Part shown: piece after piece, positions 18,920 to 28,024 of the stretch
How the letters are laid out: each line of letters starts with the position of its first letter
Position numbering within the stretch: position 1 is the first letter of the stretch
Source of the DNA: Thermoanaerobaculia bacterium
Lineage (GTDB): Bacteria > Acidobacteriota > Thermoanaerobaculia > Multivoradales > JAIOJS01
Length of the DNA stretch: 64,000 nt
Reading direction: 5' to 3'
Assembly (NCBI GenBank): GCA_030429235.1
Contig: JAUIDB010000006.1
Span: forward strand, 124,001-188,000
Notes under the pieces: model-generated
What the model was told of the DNA's origin: nothing
Databases searched by the model: none
Seen by the model: only the letters and a program-made list of their open reading frames with translations
Translations under genes and position numbers: made by a program

Positions 18920-19615
18920 ATGCTGCGGGCCATCCTCTTCGACTTCAACGGGATCCTCGTCGACGACGAGCCTCTGCACTGTGAACTCTTTCAGAGGGTT
19001 CTGGCGGAAGAGGGCATCGCCCTGTCGCGGGAAGACTACTGGGCGCACTACCTCGGCTACGACGACGAGGGTTGCTTTGCCGCGGTGTACCGGACGGCGG
19101 GTCGTGACCTCGATCCGACGAATCTGGTTCGCCTGATCGCGCGCAAGGCTACCTACTATCGAGAGCGGATCCGCCAGGATGGATATCCCTTCTTCGCTGG
19201 GGGTTTCGAACTCGTGCGCGAAGCAGCCCAGGCCGGGGTCACCCTGGGGGTCGTGAGTGGCGCGCTTCGCGAGGAGATCGAAGGAGCGCTCGAACAAGCG
19301 GCGGCGCGGTCGCTCTTCAAGTTGATCGTGGCGGCCGAGGATGTCCAGCGCAGCAAGCCCGATCCCGAGGGCTATCGTCGCGGAGTCATGCTCCTCAACA
19401 GTGAGCCTCCCCTTCCCGATCGTCTCTTCCATCCGCACGAGGTGCTGGCCATCGAAGACAGTCCTGCCGGCTTGAACTCGGCGCGCGAGGCGGGCCTGGC
19501 GACCGTGGGCGTTGCCCAGACCTATCGGTCCGAGGAACTCGAGATGGCCGATGCCGTGGTCGAGTCGATGGCGCAGCTAAACCTCGATCGCCTGTTGGAC
19601 TTGATCGGCGGCTGA
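18920..19615 (+). CDS. HAD superfamily hydrolase
   Basis: LRAILFDFNGILVDDEPLH...SKPDPEGYRRG...VLAIEDSPAGLNSAREAG. Confidence 0.88.
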   Translation: MLRAILFDFNGILVDDEPLHCELFQRVLAEEGIALSREDYWAHYLGYDDEGCFAAVYRTAGRDLDPTNLVRLIARKATYYRERIRQDGYPFFAGGFELVREAAQAGVTLGVVSGALREEIEGALEQAAARSLFKLIVAAEDVQRSKPDPEGYRRGVMLLNSEPPLPDRLFHPHEVLAIEDSPAGLNSAREAGLATVGVAQTYRSEELEMADAVVESMAQLNLDRLLDLIGG

Positions 19616-19658
19616 AGCCTCGTCTCGAGGAGACGAGGAGTGATATAAAGACGCCCCC

Positions 19659-20231
19659 ATGGAGCGACGATTCAGACAGGAACACGGCGGCGGGCGGATC
19701 GAGGTCATCTGTGGCGGGATGTTCTCTGGTAAGTCCGAAGAACTGGTCCGCCGGCTGCGCCGAGCCCTCATCGCGCGGCAGACCATACAGGTCTTCAAGC
19801 CGCGAATCGACAATCGCCACGCTCCGGATCGCGTCGTCACCCGGGACCGCCGCGAGGTCGATGCGACTTCGGTCGAGAACACGGCGGAGCTTCAGAGGGA
19901 GCTGCTCCCCGACGTCGAGGTGATCGGGATCGACGAGGTGCAGTTCTTCGACTCGGCACTGGTCGAATTGGTCACGCAGCTCGCCGACCGGGGGGTTCGG
20001 GTCATCGTGGCGGGTTTGGACCAGGACTATCGGCGTCGGCCCTTCGGCCCGATGCCCGAGTTGATGGCCCTGGCGGAGCACGTCGACAAGGTGCACGCCG
20101 TCTGCGTGCAGTGTGGGGCGACGGCCCACTACAGCCAACGTTTCGCGGGGGGTGGTGAGCAGGTCCTGGTGGGCGACGGAGAGTCCTACGAAGCCCGCTG
20201 TCGCAGTTGCTACGAGCCCTACCAGCCCTGA
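19659..20231 (+). CDS. tdk: Thymidine kinase
   Basis: IEVICGGMFSGKSEELVRRLRRA...VIGIDEVQFFD...VCVQCGATAHYSQR...CRSCYEP. Confidence 0.93.
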   Translation: MERRFRQEHGGGRIEVICGGMFSGKSEELVRRLRRALIARQTIQVFKPRIDNRHAPDRVVTRDRREVDATSVENTAELQRELLPDVEVIGIDEVQFFDSALVELVTQLADRGVRVIVAGLDQDYRRRPFGPMPELMALAEHVDKVHAVCVQCGATAHYSQRFAGGGEQVLVGDGESYEARCRSCYEPYQP

Positions 20232-20247
20232 GGCCAGGCGGCAGGTG

Positions 20248-21771
20248 ATGGAGAGTTCGCGGCCGTCTCCACGCCCCGGAACTGCGCGTCGACCGTGGGG
20301 TCAGGAGCCCTTCGGTTCGCGGTACCGTGGTTCGCTGGTGCGGGCTCTTTGGCTGGGACTGCTGCTGGCTGGGTGCCACTCGCCAACTCCCGCCCCGGAT
20401 GTGTTGTTCGTTACGATCGACACCCTGCGGGCGGATCGAGTCGGGGTCTACGGGTCCACGACGGCGCGGACACCGAACATCGATCGCCTGGCCGCCCAGG
20501 GGGCTTGGTTCACCGACGCAGTGGCTCCGCTCCCGGAGACGCGTCCCTCCCACTTCACACTCTTCACCTCGCGGTACCCCCGCGACCACGGCGTGGTCAG
20601 CAACACCCAGCGTTTGGCTGAGGAGTTCCTGACCCTGGCTGAGCTCTACCGTAGTGCGGGATACGCGACCGCTGCGTTCTCCGGCACCATCCTGCTCGAT
20701 CGAGATTCTGGGGCAGGGCAGGGCTTCGATCTGCTCGAGACGGGAGACGAGCCCCAACGGCCGTCGTCGGAGGTGCTGGCGGACGTCCGTAGTTACTTGG
20801 CGCGGGCCTCGACCGACCAGCCGCTCTTCCTGTGGGTGCACCTGTTCGACCCCCACATGCCGTACGAGCCCGACGGCCCAGAACCTCGAGGGGCAACGGC
20901 CGCAGACGAGAGTGAGACGTTGCCCTCGGTCGACGATTCCACGCCGACCGATCCCGCCGATTGGGTTCGACGCCTCCCGACCTTCACCTGGCCCCGACTC
21001 CTGCAGCTGGCGGCGGCCCATGACGGGGACCTCCCGGCGGGCGCGGTAGACCGAGGTCGCGAGCTCTACGCCGGGGAGGTCGAAGTGGTCGACGAGGCCG
21101 TGGGAGCGCTGCGTCGACTGCTCGAAGCACGGGGCAGCTGGGACCGCACGCTCACCCTCTTCACCGCCGACCACGGGGAGTGCTTCGAGCAAGGCATCTA
21201 CTTCGAACACTCGCATTGTCTCGGAGAAGGTGCTCTGGCCGTTCCCCTGATCCTGGCCGGCCCCGGCATCGAGCCGGGCCGGCGAGAGCGGGTCGTCGAG
21301 CACTTGGATGTCGCGCCGACCCTGCTGCGAGCGACCGGCCTGGAAGTCCCCGACACCTACCTCGGCCGCGATTTGCTGCTGGCCGGACCGCAACCGGCTG
21401 AGACGGCGTTCTTCCAGCCGCCGGTGTACCCTCAAGAGCAGATCGAGAATCGGCGGGATGTTCTCCAACGGCTGCGAAGTGCTGGTGGGGACCCCACCCG
21501 CGATCTGCTGGGTGACCGGCTGCAGGTCGGGGCTCGTAGAGGGGCCTTCAAGTACCTGCGGATCGAGGGACAGGAGTGGCTTTGGAACCTCGACCGAGAT
21601 CCCGAGGCCTCTCACGACCTTGCGGCCGAGGAGCCGGAGCTGCTCTTGGACCTACGGAGGGCCACTCGTGAGTGGTTGCGTGATCACCCGATCCGGGCGG
21701 TGGACTCCGAGGAGATCAACCCCGAGCTGCGCAAGAAACTCGAGGCACTAGGGTACCTCGGCGGAGGTTGA
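20248..21771 (+). CDS. Sulfatase/alkaline phosphatase superfamily lipoprotein
   Basis: Lipobox LGLLLAGC; DVLFVTIDTLRADRVGVYGSTTARTPNIDRLAAQGAWFTDA; true start may be nearer GTG 20338. Confidence 0.82.
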   Translation: MESSRPSPRPGTARRPWGQEPFGSRYRGSLVRALWLGLLLAGCHSPTPAPDVLFVTIDTLRADRVGVYGSTTARTPNIDRLAAQGAWFTDAVAPLPETRPSHFTLFTSRYPRDHGVVSNTQRLAEEFLTLAELYRSAGYATAAFSGTILLDRDSGAGQGFDLLETGDEPQRPSSEVLADVRSYLARASTDQPLFLWVHLFDPHMPYEPDGPEPRGATAADESETLPSVDDSTPTDPADWVRRLPTFTWPRLLQLAAAHDGDLPAGAVDRGRELYAGEVEVVDEAVGALRRLLEARGSWDRTLTLFTADHGECFEQGIYFEHSHCLGEGALAVPLILAGPGIEPGRRERVVEHLDVAPTLLRATGLEVPDTYLGRDLLLAGPQPAETAFFQPPVYPQEQIENRRDVLQRLRSAGGDPTRDLLGDRLQVGARRGAFKYLRIEGQEWLWNLDRDPEASHDLAAEEPELLLDLRRATREWLRDHPIRAVDSEEINPELRKKLEALGYLGGG

Positions 21772-21811
21772 GGGCTGCGGGTAGCCGAGACTCGGCGGCA
21801 CTAGCGAGAGC

Positions 21812-22606
21812 TCAGTCGGGGCTCGGAGCGGAGTGTTCCGAGATCAGCCTGGCCACGGCTCCGTCCTCTCGAAGTCGTTGCAGTGCGGCGTCGAAGCGAG
21901 CCAGGATCTCGCGGGCTCCTGGCTGGTCTCGTGGCACGATCAAGTGCTGACTGACCCTCTCCGCGGGACCCTCGAGGGTTCGCAACTGGCGCCTTCGGAT
22001 CCCCATACGCCGGGCCGTGGCCCAGCCCAGGAGGTCGCCGACCAGGAAAAAGTCCGCGCGGCCTTGGAGGATCATCTGGAAGCAGGACTGCATCGTGGGC
22101 GGGTTCACGAATTCATGTCGGGCCACCGCCTCCGTCGGCTGCGGAAACCCCAACGGTAGGCATTCGGTCAGGTCTGGCCGACCGGCGACCTCGGTCGTAC
22201 TCTGTAGGTCGGCATCCGCGCGCACGAAGTAGCGCGACTCGAGGGTGAAGAGGGAGTCTGAGTAGAGAAAGTCGCTTTGCCGCTGTTCGGTGAGCACGTA
22301 AGGGAAGGTGCCGAAGAACTGGCCCTGCTGTGTCGCCTGCAGCCCGCGCTTCCACGGTAGGAACTCGATCTCGGTGGCCACTCCGATCTCGTGGAAGGTC
22401 GCGACGACGATCTCGGTAGCGAGGCCTCCGGCCGGAAGATCAACTCCGCTGAGCGGGGGGTAGGCATCGCCGGTGACCAACCGCAGCGAGGACGGCGGAG
22501 GGGCCTGGCCACTTGCGATAGTCGAGATGCCAGTAAGCAGCGTGATAGCGACAATACGACGTAGCGACACGATCAGAAGCCTAGTCGTTGGCGAAATCCG
22601 AAGCAA
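21812..22606 (-). CDS. Family 3 extracellular solute-binding protein
   Basis: Signal peptide; LVTGDAYPPLSGVDLPAGGLATEIVVATFHEIGVATEIEFLPWKRGLQ. Confidence 0.8.
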   Translation of the reverse strand: MLRISPTTRLLIVSLRRIVAITLLTGISTIASGQAPPPSSLRLVTGDAYPPLSGVDLPAGGLATEIVVATFHEIGVATEIEFLPWKRGLQATQQGQFFGTFPYVLTEQRQSDFLYSDSLFTLESRYFVRADADLQSTTEVAGRPDLTECLPLGFPQPTEAVARHEFVNPPTMQSCFQMILQGRADFFLVGDLLGWATARRMGIRRRQLRTLEGPAERVSQHLIVPRDQPGAREILARFDAALQRLREDGAVARLISEHSAPSPD

Positions 22607-22700
22607 CCGACTCTGGGAGAGGGGCCGACCACCAAGCGGTCAGGCCTGGCTCGACGCTTGCCTCTCGCACCCGAGGGTGTGGGGAGATAACGTAGGCAGC

Positions 22701-23855
22701 GTGCGAGGCGTGAGGGTCTGTATCGTCGGAGGGGGCATCGGTGGACTGGCCACCGCGATCGCGTTGCAGCAACGGGGAGTCGAGGCTCAGGTCTACGAAG
22801 CGGCGCCCGAGCTGACGGCGGTCGGCAAGGGGATCTGGATGCCGCCGAATGCGTTGGCCGTCCTCGACCAGCTGGGAGTCGGGGAGGACGTGGCGAGCCG
22901 CGGGGTCGAGCTCGACCAGGTAGAGTTGCGGGACCGCGACAGTGGAGTGATTCAGGCCCTTCCGATGCACTGGGTTCGCGACCGGTTCGGTCGCAACACC
23001 GTGTCGATCTTGCGGTCGGAACTGCAAGCCGCGCTGGTTGATCGACTGGCCCCCGGCACACTCCATCTGGGCAAGCGCTATCGTGGGAGCGAGGATGGCG
23101 GAGACCGGGTGGTGGTGGAGTTCGAGGACTCGACGGCCACCGAAGCTGGCTTGCTGATCGGGGCCGATGGCCTTCGCTCCGCCGTGCGCTCCTCGGTGGA
23201 TCCTGGAGCCAGGCTGCGCTCCTCGGGGCAGGTCTGCAGCCTCGCTCTCTGTGACTTCGAACTGCCCCGGGATTCACGAGGCCGGGCCTTCGAGGTCTGG
23301 GGAGGACGCTTCCGCATCGGTTTCTCGGCGGTTTCGGACCGGCGGGTGTACTGGTTCGCTCCGCGGCTCGCAACGGGGGCATCGGGCGCTGTCGTCGAGC
23401 CCCTGACGCCAGCGGAGCGCTGGGAGGGCTACCGTGGCTTTCCGTCGCCGATTCCCGAGCTGCTGCAGGCCACCGATCCTGACGAGATCCTCGACGTGGA
23501 ACTCGTGGAACTCGTCGCGCTGTCTCGCTGGTGGTCAGGACGGCGGGTCTTGGTGGGCGACGCCGCCCACGCCATGACTCCGAACACGGGCCAGGGGGGT
23601 GCCCAGGCGCTGGAGGACGCCGCGTGTCTGGCCCAGTGTCTGGTGGCCCATGACGATCTCCGGGTGGCTCTCACCAGGTACGAGAAACTACGACGTCCGA
23701 AAGCGACGAGACTGTCCAGTAGCGCGCGCCGGTTGGGCCGCCTGGCCCATCTCCAGAACCGGACTTTGCGTCGTCTGCGCAATGCGACGCTGCGGGCGAT
23801 TCCACAAACGTTGGTACGCCATCAGATGGGACAGATCTACTCGTTGCAGTTCTGA
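22701..23855 (+). CDS. FAD-dependent monooxygenase
   Basis: VCIVGGGIGGLATAIALQQRGVEAQVYEAA...VLVGDAAHAMTPNTGQGGAQALEDAA. Confidence 0.9.
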   Translation: MRGVRVCIVGGGIGGLATAIALQQRGVEAQVYEAAPELTAVGKGIWMPPNALAVLDQLGVGEDVASRGVELDQVELRDRDSGVIQALPMHWVRDRFGRNTVSILRSELQAALVDRLAPGTLHLGKRYRGSEDGGDRVVVEFEDSTATEAGLLIGADGLRSAVRSSVDPGARLRSSGQVCSLALCDFELPRDSRGRAFEVWGGRFRIGFSAVSDRRVYWFAPRLATGASGAVVEPLTPAERWEGYRGFPSPIPELLQATDPDEILDVELVELVALSRWWSGRRVLVGDAAHAMTPNTGQGGAQALEDAACLAQCLVAHDDLRVALTRYEKLRRPKATRLSSSARRLGRLAHLQNRTLRRLRNATLRAIPQTLVRHQMGQIYSLQF

Positions 23856-23948
23856 CCCGGGCCAGTCGGTGACCGGACGCTTCCGGGTCTTGGAAGTGGA
23901 GACCCCTTTCGGCGCGAAGAGAACTGCACTATCATCCCCGGCTCGTCG

Positions 23949-24614
23949 GTGTCGGGGGTGGGGTCGGCCTCCCCGCTGGCGCCGTACGTCTCTTCCGTCG
24001 AATCAGCCGGAGCTTCCCGACGCGGCTCGGCTGGACCATGGAGCGGACCCTTGACTCTCTGGACCCTGGTGGGCATCCCACTTCTCATCTTCACGGCGCG
24101 CCTGCTCGACGTGACGCTCAGCACGATTCGCATCGTGTTCATCTCGCGTGGACTCAGGCGCTTGGCACCGCTGATCGGTTTCGTCGAGATTTTGATCTGG
24201 CTGGTAGCAATCGGGCAAGTGATGCAACACCTGGACCGGCCGGTCAACTACGTGGCTTACGCCGGGGGATTTGCGGCGGGAACCTGGATCGGTCTCCTCC
24301 TCGAGAACCGGTTGGCCATCGGCCTGGTGGCGGTGCGCATCATCACTCGCAGCGATGCCACCGAGTTGGTCGAGAGCCTGCAGGATGGAAACTTCGGGGT
24401 CACCAGTTTCGGGGCTCGGGGAATCAAGGGTCGCGTCCGATTGCTCCTGACCGTACTGCCGCGCAAGGACCTGCCACGGGTGCAGCGATTGGTGGAGGAG
24501 AAGAACCCCGGGGCCTTCCTGTCGGTCGAAGATGTGCGTGAAGTCAGTCAAGGCTACTTTCCGGCGACCGATACCGGCTGGTGGGGACGGCTGCGAGGGG
24601 CCGGCAAGGGCTAG
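23949..24614 (+). CDS. UPF0316 family membrane protein (DUF5698 + DUF2179)
   Basis: IFTARLLDVTLSTIRIVFISRGLRRLAPLIGFVEILIWLVAIGQV, then a DUF2179-like C-terminus; start codon uncertain. Confidence 0.75.
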   Translation: MSGVGSASPLAPYVSSVESAGASRRGSAGPWSGPLTLWTLVGIPLLIFTARLLDVTLSTIRIVFISRGLRRLAPLIGFVEILIWLVAIGQVMQHLDRPVNYVAYAGGFAAGTWIGLLLENRLAIGLVAVRIITRSDATELVESLQDGNFGVTSFGARGIKGRVRLLLTVLPRKDLPRVQRLVEEKNPGAFLSVEDVREVSQGYFPATDTGWWGRLRGAGKG

Positions 24615-25633
24615 GAAGTGCGGCTTCGGGCCGGTCGGGTCAGAAGGCGCCACGAGCCGATCACGAAACCGAGCCCACAGATCACGAGATACAGCCAGTA
24701 CAGCGGTACCGACCGCAGGGCAAAGCCGAGACCGCGAGAACCGAGTAAGAACCGGAAGAAGCCGCGGTTCAGTCCCACCATCATGAGCAGGCAGACGACG
24801 GCGAAGGCGAAGAGTGGCCATCGTTGGTCGGGGACCAGAAGTGTGCAGACGAGAGTGAGCGGAAGGAGGCCCGCGGCCACGACGCTCAGCCGATCCCGGT
24901 GCTTCACGTTGAGATCGTTCAGTAGCCCCTCGCCACGCAGCATCTGCTCTGTCCAGGGGACGGCTCGTCGGAAGAGGTCGGTGTAGACCAGGTTGCCGAG
25001 AGTCCAGCGCTTCAGGTGGCTGACCTGCAACGTGGGCTCCAGACGGATGGCGTGGCCGGCCCGACGCAGGCGACCGCCGAGTTCGATGTCCTCGATACTC
25101 GGGTCCGCGTAGCTCTCGTCGAAACCCTGCACCTGGTCGAAGGCGTTGCGTCGGACGGCGCCGCAGCCGGACCAGAAAGTCGAGGCCTCGGCTCGGCTGG
25201 TCTGGTGCACCCAGTGGTGGAGTAGATTGCGATACTGTGACAGGAAGTCCGGATCGCCTGGAGCATCGTCGTAGGAGCCGATCACCGCGGCCACGTCTCG
25301 TGGCTGTGCCGCAAACCGCTCCACCAGAGTTGCGATCAGGTCCGGCGGGACCTCGACGTCGGAGTCGAGAAAAAAGAGCAGCTTGCCGGTAGCCAACTCG
25401 GCGCCCCGATTGCGGGCGGCAGCCGGGCCCATCCGACGTTCGAGCGCGAGGACGTCGGCTCCCAACTCCCGGGCCAGGGCTGTCTGCTCGTCGGCGCTGG
25501 CGCTGGGGCCATCGAGGACGACGACGATCTGACCACCGGCGGGCTCCAAGCGCTGCAGGCTACGGACGCAGCGTTTCCAGTGCGGAGCGCCCGGGCCGAC
25601 GGGGATGATGACGCTGACGTCAGCCTCGATCAT
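24611..25633 (-). CDS. Family 2 glycosyltransferase with C-terminal TM segments
   Basis: DVSVIIPVGPGAPHWKRCVRSLQRL...RNRGAELATGKLLFFLDSDVEVPPD. Confidence 0.88.
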   Translation of the reverse strand: MIEADVSVIIPVGPGAPHWKRCVRSLQRLEPAGGQIVVVLDGPSASADEQTALARELGADVLALERRMGPAAARNRGAELATGKLLFFLDSDVEVPPDLIATLVERFAAQPRDVAAVIGSYDDAPGDPDFLSQYRNLLHHWVHQTSRAEASTFWSGCGAVRRNAFDQVQGFDESYADPSIEDIELGGRLRRAGHAIRLEPTLQVSHLKRWTLGNLVYTDLFRRAVPWTEQMLRGEGLLNDLNVKHRDRLSVVAAGLLPLTLVCTLLVPDQRWPLFAFAVVCLLMMVGLNRGFFRFLLGSRGLGFALRSVPLYWLYLVICGLGFVIGSWRLLTRPARSRTS

Positions 25634-25652
25634 ACGGGCAGGGTGGTGCGGC

Positions 25653-25979
25653 TCAGCTGCGGCGCAGGCGTCGATCCGCCAGACGGTTGTAGAGGAACGC
25701 GACACACCAGCCGACGGCGGCTCCGGTCAACGCTCCGTAGAAGAAGCCGACGATCGAACCACCCCAGGTGACCGAGTACCCCGGGTAGTAGACCCGCAGC
25801 AGACCGAGGGTGGGTCCGACTGTCGGACCACCCTTGATCACGAGCCAGAGGGTGGCGACGAAGAGTCCGGTACCGCAGACCATGCCGCCGACGAGGGCGA
25901 CGATGGCGGTCCGGAGACGGGCGACGCTGCGGGCCACCAGAAGTAGGGCCTGTTCGGTATCTCGAGTGGATTGACTCAT
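25653..25979 (-). CDS. Small membrane protein, paralogous to the C-terminal domain of the next gene
   Basis: GLFVATLWLVIKGGPTVGPTLGLLRVYYPGYSVTWGGSIVGFFYGALTGAAVGWCVAFLYNRL. Confidence 0.65.
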   Translation of the reverse strand: MSQSTRDTEQALLLVARSVARLRTAIVALVGGMVCGTGLFVATLWLVIKGGPTVGPTLGLLRVYYPGYSVTWGGSIVGFFYGALTGAAVGWCVAFLYNRLADRRLRRS

Positions 25980-26004
25980 GGGCTACTTGGGTTCTCGCAG
26001 AAGT

Positions 26005-27885
26005 TCAGAGCTCGAAGGTGGTGATGGTAGCGAGTCGTCGTTCGAGGTCGCGTTCCGCCGCGGCGACGAGGCGATTCATCAAACGGGCGGTCGACCAGCC
26101 GAGGGCGAATCCGAGCCCCCCGGCCTCGGCCGTGCCGATCAACAGGCCGGGCCAGCTGACCTCGAAACCGAAGAGGTACTGGCCGAGGAGGGAGAGGGTA
26201 GGCAGGAAGTCCGGTTGGCCGCGGAGGACCGGGAACAGGGTGGCGAATGCGAGGCCCAGGGCAGTGGTGACCCCCACTGCAGCTCCGGCTGCGATCTCGT
26301 CGTACTGAGCGAACGCGGACTCGAGAATGTCGTCCAGCCGGTTCTGTACTCGCGCCGGCGTCAGTCGATCCCCGGTCGCCGGCGGCTGGGCGCCGCCGCG
26401 GGACGTTGGACGACTCGACTTCTCTTCGTGGTACTCCTGCTCGACGTTGATCGACCAGAGGTCGAGGGCAGCTCCGGACAAGTTGCGGACGGCATAGAGG
26501 CCAGCCACCATCGAGTGGTCCTGGTTGTTGTAGCGGTGTTGTCCGTTGCGGCCGATGGTCTGCAAGTTTTCGAACCGATTCAGCCAGTCGCGGATCACTC
26601 CGAGATGTCGTTCGTACTCGTCGTCGTAGACCGGGTAGGCCTTGGGCATTCTCACGACGTGACCATCGATCACCTCGGAGCCGAGGAACAGGCCGATCGC
26701 CTCCGCCTCGGCCGCGCCCAGCGACACCAGATCGGCGTCGTCCATCGACCACAGGTCGTCCCCTTCGTCGACGAAGTACTCGAGTCCGACGAAAGAGTGG
26801 CTGGGGTCCGCCACCATCTCCGGACTCCAGTTCTTGAAGTTCTGAACCCGTCCGACCCGGACATCGGGGGAATGTACGTAGATCCAGTTGTCGGGAAAGA
26901 GCGTCTTCCGATCGACCAGGAGGCCGACGATCAGGAAGTCGCGGTAGCGGAGCCCGCGGGCGGCAGCGAGCACCGGCGCCGGTGCGGCGGGTTCCATCGA
27001 TTCGACGAGGTGGCTGATCGGCATCGAGGAGATCAACGCGTCGCAGGCGTGCCGCTGGCGAGATCCGCTCTCCGCAGCGGAGGGTTCCGGGCCTTCTACC
27101 TCGACCGAGACGACACGATCCGCCCGGTGCTGCACCGCGACGACCCGGTGTTGCAGTCGGGTGGCGACCCCGCCCTGCGCCGCCAACTCGGAGCAGCGCT
27201 CCCACATCATTCCGGGGCCCAGACGGGGGTAGAGAAACTGCTCGATCAGGCTGGTCACGACCTCTCCGTCCCGTGTCCCCTGGCCGAGGAATGCGTTCTT
27301 CACCGCGGTTAGGAGGTCGAGATTCTTGATGCGCTGGGCGGCCCAGGCGGCGCTGATCTCGGAACAGGGCATTCCCCAGACCTTCTCGGTGTAGGTCTCG
27401 AAGAAAATCTCGAACAAACGGCGGCCGAAACGATTGCTGACCCAGGCGTCGAAGGTACGCTCGTCGGGGATCGGAAAGAGCTGCGCGTGCAGGTAGCTCA
27501 GCGCGACTCGGCACGATTCGAGGAACCCGAGGCCACGGAGGGCGTTGAGCGGCTTGAGCGGGTAGTCGAAGAAGGTATCGCGATAGAAGATCCGGGAGAG
27601 TCGCTCGCGGACCAGCAACTCGTCGCCGAGGATCTCGTGCCAGAGATCCTCCACCTCGCGGACCTTGGTAAAGAACCGATGGCCCCCGATATCGAGACGA
27701 CAACCTCGAAACTCGACGCTCCGCGAGATCCCGCCCACGATGTCGTCGGCTTCGAACACCACGCCACCGAGCCCCTGCTTGCTCAGCTCCAGGGCCGCGG
27801 TGAGACCGGCGGGTCCGGCACCGACGATGATGGTCTGTCGCGGGCTGGTCTCGCTGGGGTTGGCGGTCAGCGGTGGCGTTTCCAT
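26005..27885 (-). CDS. UDP-galactopyranose-mutase-like FAD protein with C-terminal membrane domain
   Basis: TIIVGAGPAGLTAALELSKQGLGGVVFEADDIVGGISRSVEFRGCRLDIGGHRFFTKV...ETYTEKVWGMPCSEIS; hydrophobic C-terminal ~95 aa. Confidence 0.85.
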   Translation of the reverse strand: METPPLTANPSETSPRQTIIVGAGPAGLTAALELSKQGLGGVVFEADDIVGGISRSVEFRGCRLDIGGHRFFTKVREVEDLWHEILGDELLVRERLSRIFYRDTFFDYPLKPLNALRGLGFLESCRVALSYLHAQLFPIPDERTFDAWVSNRFGRRLFEIFFETYTEKVWGMPCSEISAAWAAQRIKNLDLLTAVKNAFLGQGTRDGEVVTSLIEQFLYPRLGPGMMWERCSELAAQGGVATRLQHRVVAVQHRADRVVSVEVEGPEPSAAESGSRQRHACDALISSMPISHLVESMEPAAPAPVLAAARGLRYRDFLIVGLLVDRKTLFPDNWIYVHSPDVRVGRVQNFKNWSPEMVADPSHSFVGLEYFVDEGDDLWSMDDADLVSLGAAEAEAIGLFLGSEVIDGHVVRMPKAYPVYDDEYERHLGVIRDWLNRFENLQTIGRNGQHRYNNQDHSMVAGLYAVRNLSGAALDLWSINVEQEYHEEKSSRPTSRGGAQPPATGDRLTPARVQNRLDDILESAFAQYDEIAAGAAVGVTTALGLAFATLFPVLRGQPDFLPTLSLLGQYLFGFEVSWPGLLIGTAEAGGLGFALGWSTARLMNRLVAAAERDLERRLATITTFEL

Positions 27886-28024
27886 CGTAGGGTCGGTGGG
27901 AGTGGGGGGGCTGGCAGCACGATCCGGCGGGCTAGGTATACCATGGACCCCGCCATGATGCCTCCCTCCGTCCCTCTCGATCGCCCCCTTGGCACCGCAG
28001 CGCGAGAGTGACCCCGAGCTCCAG

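Noticed and set aside
22581-23066. 161-aa minus ORF overlapping the FAD monooxygenase
   Set aside because: Antisense to the Rossmann GxGxxG-containing N-terminus of a clear monooxygenase.
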